Below the pieces are notes generated by a model that saw nothing but the letters and a program-made list of their open reading frames with translations, made no database searches and was not told where the DNA came from. Positions 60,069-64,000 of a DNA stretch of 64,000 bases are shown here, one piece after another. Both the position numbers and the translations under genes were made by a program. The DNA comes from JBCBDX01 sp038529265 (GTDB taxonomy: Bacteria > Pseudomonadota > Alphaproteobacteria > Rhizobiales > Rhizobiaceae), in NCBI GenBank assembly GCA_038529265.1, contig JBCBDX010000009.1:1-64000 (forward strand), written 5' to 3'. Every line of letters starts with the position of its first letter. Position 1 is the stretch's first letter.

Positions 60069-60322
60069 GAGCCTTTGGCCTCGACGATCTTGGTGATCGC
60101 GTCCGTTACATCGCCAACAGTCTTAAGCTCTTCCCAAGCTTTTGCTGCGTTAAGCTCGATTTCGATGTCAAAAGCATCTTCAAGATCAAAAATGATTTCA
60201 GCGAGTTCAAGAGACTGGATTTCGATATCTTCCAGAACGCTGTCGCGTGTCAGCGAGCTAGCATCGAGTTCTGCCTTTTCGGCCACAATGCTTCTCGTTT
60301 TTTCAAAAACATCGTCTGACAT
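60065..60322 (-). CDS. NodF-like acyl carrier protein
   Basis: An 85-residue ACP. The phosphopantetheine Ser is Ser37 in 'EDIEIQSLELAEIIFDLED'; the canonical Asp before this Ser (DSL) is replaced by Gln. The remainder 'FDLEDAFDIEIELNAAKAWEELKTVGDVTDAI' is close to NodF (recalled 'DLEQLYGIKIEMNTADAWSNLNNIGDVVEAV'). It is not the AcpP of bulk fatty-acid synthesis and is shorter than AcpXL. The gene overlaps the ketoacyl synthase by 4 nt and starts 27 nt after leuD. Confidence 0.85.
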   Translation of the reverse strand: MSDDVFEKTRSIVAEKAELDASSLTRDSVLEDIEIQSLELAEIIFDLEDAFDIEIELNAAKAWEELKTVGDVTDAITKIVEAKGS

Positions 60323-60348
60323 CGGCTAATCCCTCAAACCTTGTCGTT

Positions 60349-60954
60349 TTAAATCCACGGACGCTGTTGCGCCAATCCCTGCTCAAAATCACCGATGGCA
60401 GCGGTTTTTTCCATCGTCAAACCGATATCATCAAGCCCATTGAGCAAATTGTGTTTGCGCGCCTGGTCGATGTCGAACTTGATCACACCGCCATCCGGGC
60501 CGCGAACTTCTTGTGCTTCCAGATCGACAGTCAACGTCGCGTTGGCGCCGCGTTCGGCATCGTCCATAAGCTTTTCAAGTTCTTCTGCAGTGACCACGAT
60601 CGGTAAAATGCCGTTCTTGAAGCAGTTGTTATAGAAAATGTCTGCAAAACTCGTTGAGATCACGCAACGAATGCCGGCGTCGAGGAGCGCCCAGGGCGCG
60701 TGCTCTCGAGACGAACCACAACCGAAATTGTCACCGGCCACCAAAATGGAGGCCTCACGGTAAGCGGGTTTGTTCAGAATGAAGTCGGGGTTTTCAGAGC
60801 CATCCTCGTTCAACCGCATTTCGGCAAACAAACCAGCGGAAAGGCCGGTACGCTTGATGGTTTTCAAGTAATCCTTGGGGATGATCATGTCAGTATCGAC
60901 ATTGATTATAGGCAGTGGTGCAGCAACGCCCGTCAATGTTGTGAATTTTTGCAT
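60349..60954 (-). CDS. leuD: 3-isopropylmalate dehydratase small subunit
   Basis: A 201-residue LeuD. 'LPIINVDTDMIIPKDYLKTIKRTGLS' at the start and 'DNFGCGSSREHAPWALLDAGIRCVISTSFADIFYNNCFKNGILPIVV' in the middle are the swivelling-domain motifs. It works with LeuC, not in this window. ATG 60954 (MQKFTTLTGVAAPLP) fits homologues. ATG 60975 has AAAGG 4 nt away and would add seven basic residues. It is divergent from the CoA-ester lyase. Confidence 0.95.
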   Translation of the reverse strand: MQKFTTLTGVAAPLPIINVDTDMIIPKDYLKTIKRTGLSAGLFAEMRLNEDGSENPDFILNKPAYREASILVAGDNFGCGSSREHAPWALLDAGIRCVISTSFADIFYNNCFKNGILPIVVTAEELEKLMDDAERGANATLTVDLEAQEVRGPDGGVIKFDIDQARKHNLLNGLDDIGLTMEKTAAIGDFEQGLAQQRPWI

Positions 60955-61057
60955 GCGACTTTTGCGTCTTTTCATTTAGCCTTTGCGGCGTGATAGAGGC
61001 GTGGCCCATGCGCGTCAATGATCCTTGCATCAAAGGTCCGATTTGAAAAACAACGAT

Positions 61058-61963
61058 ATGACAGAAACGAAACCGCCGCTCCTGCGAAGTGTGCTTTATA
61101 TGCCCGCCAACAATGAGCGGGCTTTGGCAAAACTACCAACGCTGGATTGTGACGCGGTGATCTTTGATCTGGAAGACTCTGTTGCACCGGATACCAAGCC
61201 CGGTGCGCGCGAACAGTTGCGCGCCCATTTTGAAGCGGGTTTTGAAACACATGCAGTCAAAGCCATTCGTATCAATGGGATTGATACGCCATGGTTTACC
61301 GAAGATTTGATGGCTGCGCGCGCCTGCTTGCCTGATGCCATCGTGATGCCAAAAGTTTCGCAGCGTGCTCATTTGCAACTGGTCGAGGATGCCCTGTCTG
61401 AGACGGATGCGCCGAAAAGCATCAAACTGTGGGCGATGATTGAAACTGCTGCAGGTGTCTTGAATGTTGCTGATATCGCCAGGCAGGCACGCTCCACCGT
61501 TGACCGGTTGGAAGCTCTGATCCTCGGAACCAATGATCTCTTCAAGGAAATTGCTCTTTCTGAGCAAAACGCGCGGGAAATTGCGCATTCTTGGCTTATG
61601 CAGATCATACTTGCTGCGAAAGCAAATGGGATCGCGGCCATCGATGGTGTATTTAACGGTTTTCGAGACATCAACGGACTTGAACTGGAGTGCAAGAAGG
61701 GCGCTTCCATGGGTTTTGATGGCAAAACGCTGATTCACCCGGCACAAATCACGCCGGCAAATCTGCTCTTTGCGCCCAGCGAAGAAGCAGTTGCTGAAGC
61801 TCAAGCCATTGTTGCTGCTTTTGATCAGCCGGAGAACGCTGACAAGGGTGTGATTTCACTCGGCGGCAAAATGGTGGAACGGTTGCATGCTGATCAGGCG
61901 CGTGCGCTACTGGCGCGACAGGTAGCCATCAAAGCATGCGAAATGACCAGGGAGGAAAAATGA
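61058..61963 (+). CDS. HpcH/HpaI-type CoA-ester lyase (citE/malyl-CoA lyase family)
   Basis: A 301-residue TIM-barrel lyase. 'RSVLYMPANNERALAKLPTLDCDAVIFDLEDSVAPDTKPGAREQL' holds the Asp/Glu metal site; 'VMPKVS', 'WAMIETAAGVLNVADIA' (Glu), and 'GFDGKTLIHPAQI' (CoA-binding) complete it. Members act as malyl-CoA, citramalyl-CoA or citryl lyases, or malyl-CoA thioesterases; the substrate cannot be fixed here. Two tightly coupled small genes follow. ATG 61058 is used; an ATG-less extension upstream is unlikely. Confidence 0.88.
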   Translation: MTETKPPLLRSVLYMPANNERALAKLPTLDCDAVIFDLEDSVAPDTKPGAREQLRAHFEAGFETHAVKAIRINGIDTPWFTEDLMAARACLPDAIVMPKVSQRAHLQLVEDALSETDAPKSIKLWAMIETAAGVLNVADIARQARSTVDRLEALILGTNDLFKEIALSEQNAREIAHSWLMQIILAAKANGIAAIDGVFNGFRDINGLELECKKGASMGFDGKTLIHPAQITPANLLFAPSEEAVAEAQAIVAAFDQPENADKGVISLGGKMVERLHADQARALLARQVAIKACEMTREEK

Positions 61964-62166
61964 TTGCTTACAGGCTGTTGACCGGCCCCGATGATTCCAG
62001 CTTCTGCCACAAGGTTACAGCCGCGCTCGCCGAGGGATGGCAGTTGCACGGCGATCCCTCCTATGCATTTGATAGTGAAACAAAGATGATGCGTTGCGCA
62101 CAAGCGGTCACCAAAAACGTGCCTGGAACTGACTATGACCCCAACGTCAAATTGGGTTCACTTTGA
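61960..62166 (+). CDS. DUF1737 small protein
   Basis: A 68-residue protein, 'MIAYRLLTGPDDSSFCHKVTAALAEGWQLHGDPSYAFD', matching the DUF1737 pattern (Y-x-L-L-T-G, F-C-x-V/K-x2-A-L-x-x-G-W-x-L-x-G). The family is small and of unknown function, possibly a ligand-binding or adaptor fold. Strong GGAGG lies 5 nt before ATG 61960. The gene overlaps the lyase stop (ATGA) and the next gene's TTG (TTGA), so all three are coupled. Confidence 0.85.
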   Translation: MIAYRLLTGPDDSSFCHKVTAALAEGWQLHGDPSYAFDSETKMMRCAQAVTKNVPGTDYDPNVKLGSL

Positions 62167-62840
62167 AAAGTCTTGGACTCATATCCGGTCTGGCGGGCCT
62201 CTTGCTGTCCTCACCAGTTTACGCCTGTTCTCTTTCGTTGATTCTGGCGATTGATGTGTCATCAAGTGTCAACTCTGATGAATATCTTCTCCAAGTTGGT
62301 GGCACAGCCCGTGCGTTGGAAGATCCGGAAGTGGTGGCAGCGATTGAGGATGTCGGTGGCATCCAAATCATGGCGTTTGAATGGAGCGGGACCTACCGTC
62401 ACTTTGAGATGGTTCCCTGGACATATGTTCAGAGCGCTGCGGATGTTTTTGGTGTGAGCGCTGCGCTCCGCTCGCATCAACGTGTACGCAGCGATTTGCC
62501 AACTTCCATGGGAAGTGCGCTCGGATTTGCTGCGACGCGTTTTGGAAAGGCGCGTGTGCAATGCACACGGCAGGTGATCGATGTTTCCGGGGATGGCGTC
62601 AACAATGAAGGCTTCGGGCCCACCGAGGCCTATGCCAATTTCCCGTTCGACGGTGTTCAGGTCAACGGCTTGGTGATCAAAGGCGCTGATCCAGACCCTG
62701 AACCGTTTTATCGCGATGAAGTTCGATATGGTGTCGGTTCGTTTGTGGAAGTAGCGTTCGGTTTTGAGAATTTTGAAGGTGCCATGAAGCGCAAATTGCT
62801 TCGGGAGATCCGCGGTGCGGTCCTGTCCATGGCGCGATAG
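62163..62840 (+). CDS. DUF1194 (von Willebrand factor A-like) exported protein
   Basis: A 225-residue protein with a signal peptide ('LGLISGLAGLLLSSPVYA', cleavage near residue 21) and a vWA-like domain with the metal-ion motif 'LAIDVSSSVNSDEY' (D-x-S-x-S) and 'CTRQVIDVSGDGVNN'. Such secreted DUF1194 proteins are common in rhizobia without known role. It starts at TTG 62163, overlapping the DUF1737 stop (TTGA); no ATG is near. A periplasmic adhesion or sensing role is only inferred. Confidence 0.85.
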   Translation: MKSLGLISGLAGLLLSSPVYACSLSLILAIDVSSSVNSDEYLLQVGGTARALEDPEVVAAIEDVGGIQIMAFEWSGTYRHFEMVPWTYVQSAADVFGVSAALRSHQRVRSDLPTSMGSALGFAATRFGKARVQCTRQVIDVSGDGVNNEGFGPTEAYANFPFDGVQVNGLVIKGADPDPEPFYRDEVRYGVGSFVEVAFGFENFEGAMKRKLLREIRGAVLSMAR

Positions 62841-62876
62841 CACTTCTATGGATATCTAATTTCACATTGAGATAAA

Positions 62877-62951
62877 TGGAGCGGGCGAGGCGATTCGAAC
62901 GCCCGACCCCAACCTTGGCAAGGTTGTGCTCTACCCCTGAGCTACGCCCGC
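62877..62951 (-). tRNA. tRNA-Gly (anticodon GCC)
   Basis: The minus strand reads a 75-nt cloverleaf with 7-bp acceptor stem GCGGGCG/CGCCCGC, D-arm AGCTCAGGGGTAGAGC, anticodon arm CCTTGCCAAGG with GCC at 62914-62916, T-arm with GTTCGAATC, and an encoded 3' CCA. Glycine codons GGC and GGU are read. It lies alone between two plus-strand genes. Confidence 0.97.
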
Positions 62952-63078
62952 TCGGCGCTTCCGAAGAAGTCGGCGCTATATGCGCCAACGCAATCGCCAA
63001 TGCAAGCGCCAATTTTCCGGTTTTCTCTTGCGTTTTTAATTGGCATTGGCCAATCGATCCGAAACGGACAGACTTACC

Positions 63079-63588
63079 ATGACAAAGACAAGCAACGCGC
63101 TATTTGCCCATCTCGATGCGTTGGGAATTTCCTATAAAAATCATGAACATGAACCGGTTTTCACGGTTGCGGAAAGCCAAGCTTTGCGTGATGAGATTTC
63201 AGGTGGTCATACCAAGAACCTGTTCCTGAAAGACAAAAAGGGCCGCTATTTCCTCCTCACGGTTGGTGAAGATGCGGAAATTGATCTTAAACGGATTCAC
63301 ACGCTTATCGGCGCGCAGGGGCGGGTCTCCTTCGGCAAGCCAGAGGCACTGATGGAGCTGTTGGGGGTTATTCCGGGGGCTGTAACTGCCTTTGGTGTGA
63401 TCAACGACACTGAGAACCAGGTGACGTTGATCTTTGACGAAGCGCTCATGGCAAATGAAGTCGTCAACTGTCACCCGCTTCGCAATGATGCGACTACCTC
63501 TATCGCATCGACTGACCTGCAAACCTTCGTTGAATCAACCAGTCATGAATATCGTGTCTTGAAACTGTCGCAGCCCGAGGCGACATAG
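63079..63588 (+). CDS. Prolyl-tRNA deacylase/editing protein (ProX/YbaK-like)
   Basis: A 169-residue YbaK/ProX-fold protein. The conserved catalytic Lys is in 'DEISGGHTKNLFLKDKKGRYFLLTVGE', and 'VSFGKPEALMELLGVIPGAVTAFGVINDTENQVTLIFDEALM' is the family core ending. It hydrolyses mischarged Ala-tRNA-Pro in trans and thereby compensates for ProRS lacking the INS domain, as is usual in alphaproteobacteria. ATG 63079 is used; a longer frame is not conserved. The thioredoxin-domain gene begins 25 nt later. Confidence 0.92.
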   Translation: MTKTSNALFAHLDALGISYKNHEHEPVFTVAESQALRDEISGGHTKNLFLKDKKGRYFLLTVGEDAEIDLKRIHTLIGAQGRVSFGKPEALMELLGVIPGAVTAFGVINDTENQVTLIFDEALMANEVVNCHPLRNDATTSIASTDLQTFVESTSHEYRVLKLSQPEAT

Positions 63589-63613
63589 GCGCAAAGACAG
63601 AGACGAGCCCATT

Positions 63614-64000
63614 ATGACTTCTTCCAATGATAATCCTTTTGCCGGTTCGACGGGCGGCTACGGTGCGCAAAGTGTTGGTTATACAACCGAAACTGAGCCA
63701 ACCGTGACTGCAAGCCGTGAAAAATCGTCTGGCCCGTTGATCAAGGACACCACGACGGCTGAGTTCACGAAGGATGTTGTCGAGGAGAGTCGCCAACAGC
63801 CGGTGCTTATTGACTTTTGGGCGCCATGGTGTGGACCTTGCAAGCAGCTCACGCCAATTCTTGAAGCTGCCGTTCAAAAGTCGGGCGGCAAGATCAAACT
63901 TGTAAAAATGAACATCGATGAGCACCCTGCGATTGCTGGTCAGATGGGCGTGCAATCCATACCTGCCGTATTGGCGTTTTCCAACGGACAGCCAATAGAT
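63614..64000 (+). CDS. Thioredoxin-domain protein (CnoX-like), 3' cut by window end
   Basis: The frame opens at ATG 63614 and runs to the window edge (129 codons). An N-terminal, 43-residue Ser/Thr/Gly-rich segment (absent from plain thioredoxin) precedes the domain with 'VLIDFWAPWCGPCKQLTPIL', in which WCGPC is the redox site, and 'GVQSIPAVLAFSNGQP' with the cis-Pro. In rhizobia this gene is a longer protein with TPRs after the domain, a co-chaperedoxin-like class. The remainder lies outside the window, so that class is inferred. Confidence 0.85.
   Translation, partial: MTSSNDNPFAGSTGGYGAQSVGYTTETEPTVTASREKSSGPLIKDTTTAEFTKDVVEESRQQPVLIDFWAPWCGPCKQLTPILEAAVQKSGGKIKLVKMNIDEHPAIAGQMGVQSIPAVLAFSNGQPID

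Noticed and set aside
57865..60322. A nodulation island
   Set aside because: No nodABC, nodD or nod box-like sequence is visible; only NodE/NodF-like proteins are present, so a nodulation role is not claimed.
1..64000. CRISPR arrays, insertion sequences, prophage or rRNA genes
   Set aside because: No regularly spaced direct repeats, transposase, integrase or rRNA-like sequence was recognised by eye.

Overview
The window is a gene-dense stretch of chromosome from an alphaproteobacterium, almost certainly of the order Hyphomicrobiales (Rhizobiales). The evidence is the gene order hslU-hslV-his, mltA-tim44-fxsA-secB-dnaQ-coaE-aroE-maf | hemE-hemJ-rho-mnmE-mnmG-rsmG-parA-parB-holA-lptE-leuS, together with families typical of that order (DUF1402, DUF2628, a HemJ with an N-terminal extension, bdhA next to a patatin). 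Genus is not resolved. No insertion sequence, prophage, CRISPR array or rRNA operon was seen. One tRNA-Gly(GCC) is present.

Layout. Bases 1-2400 hold the end of a TPR-repeat protein, a VOC protein and small membrane proteins (LysE, DedA). Bases 2.5-7.2 kb hold gyrB, an EEP-fold nuclease and an NAD-dependent epimerase. Bases 7.2-9.6 kb hold a two-gene cyanide-insensitive-type cytochrome bd oxidase. Bases 9.7-10.8 kb hold a periplasmic protein and AlkB. Bases 10.8-15.7 kb, on the minus strand, hold the histidine operon hisB-DUF2628-hisH-hisA-(small membrane protein)-hisF-hisE-coaA. Bases 15.8-19.9 kb hold hslV-GNAT-GNAT-membrane protein-hslU. Bases 20-27.8 kb hold envelope, export and metabolic housekeeping genes.

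The 27.85-28.25 kb gap is the likely replication origin. Genes diverge from it, it is A/T-rich with near-match DnaA boxes, and it has an exact TTAA-N7-TTAA CtrA site. To its right are hemE, hemJ, rho, mnmE, mnmG, rsmG and parAB. Three parS-type 16-mers lie in the mnmE-mnmG-rsmG segment, one of them a perfect palindrome inside the rsmG coding sequence. The segregation centromere is therefore about 4.4-6.5 kb from the origin and just upstream of its own parAB genes.

The rest (37-64 kb) holds holA-lptE-leuS, cell-wall genes (two lytic transglycosylases, mtgA), isoprenoid genes (ispA, ispG) and a polyhydroxybutyrate-linked pair (bdhA, patatin). It also holds a TetR-controlled RND efflux pair with a clear 23-bp operator, then asd, leuB and leuD, a CoA-ester lyase with two small partners, the tRNA, a ProX-like editing protein and the start of a thioredoxin-domain protein.

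The most unusual feature lies between leuD and leuB. It is a tight minus-strand unit of acyl carrier protein, ketoacyl synthase, RidA-like protein and YdeI-like protein. The first two resemble the nodulation-factor fatty-acid proteins NodF and NodE, but no nod genes are present. This unit is the best candidate in the window for an undescribed biosynthetic system.
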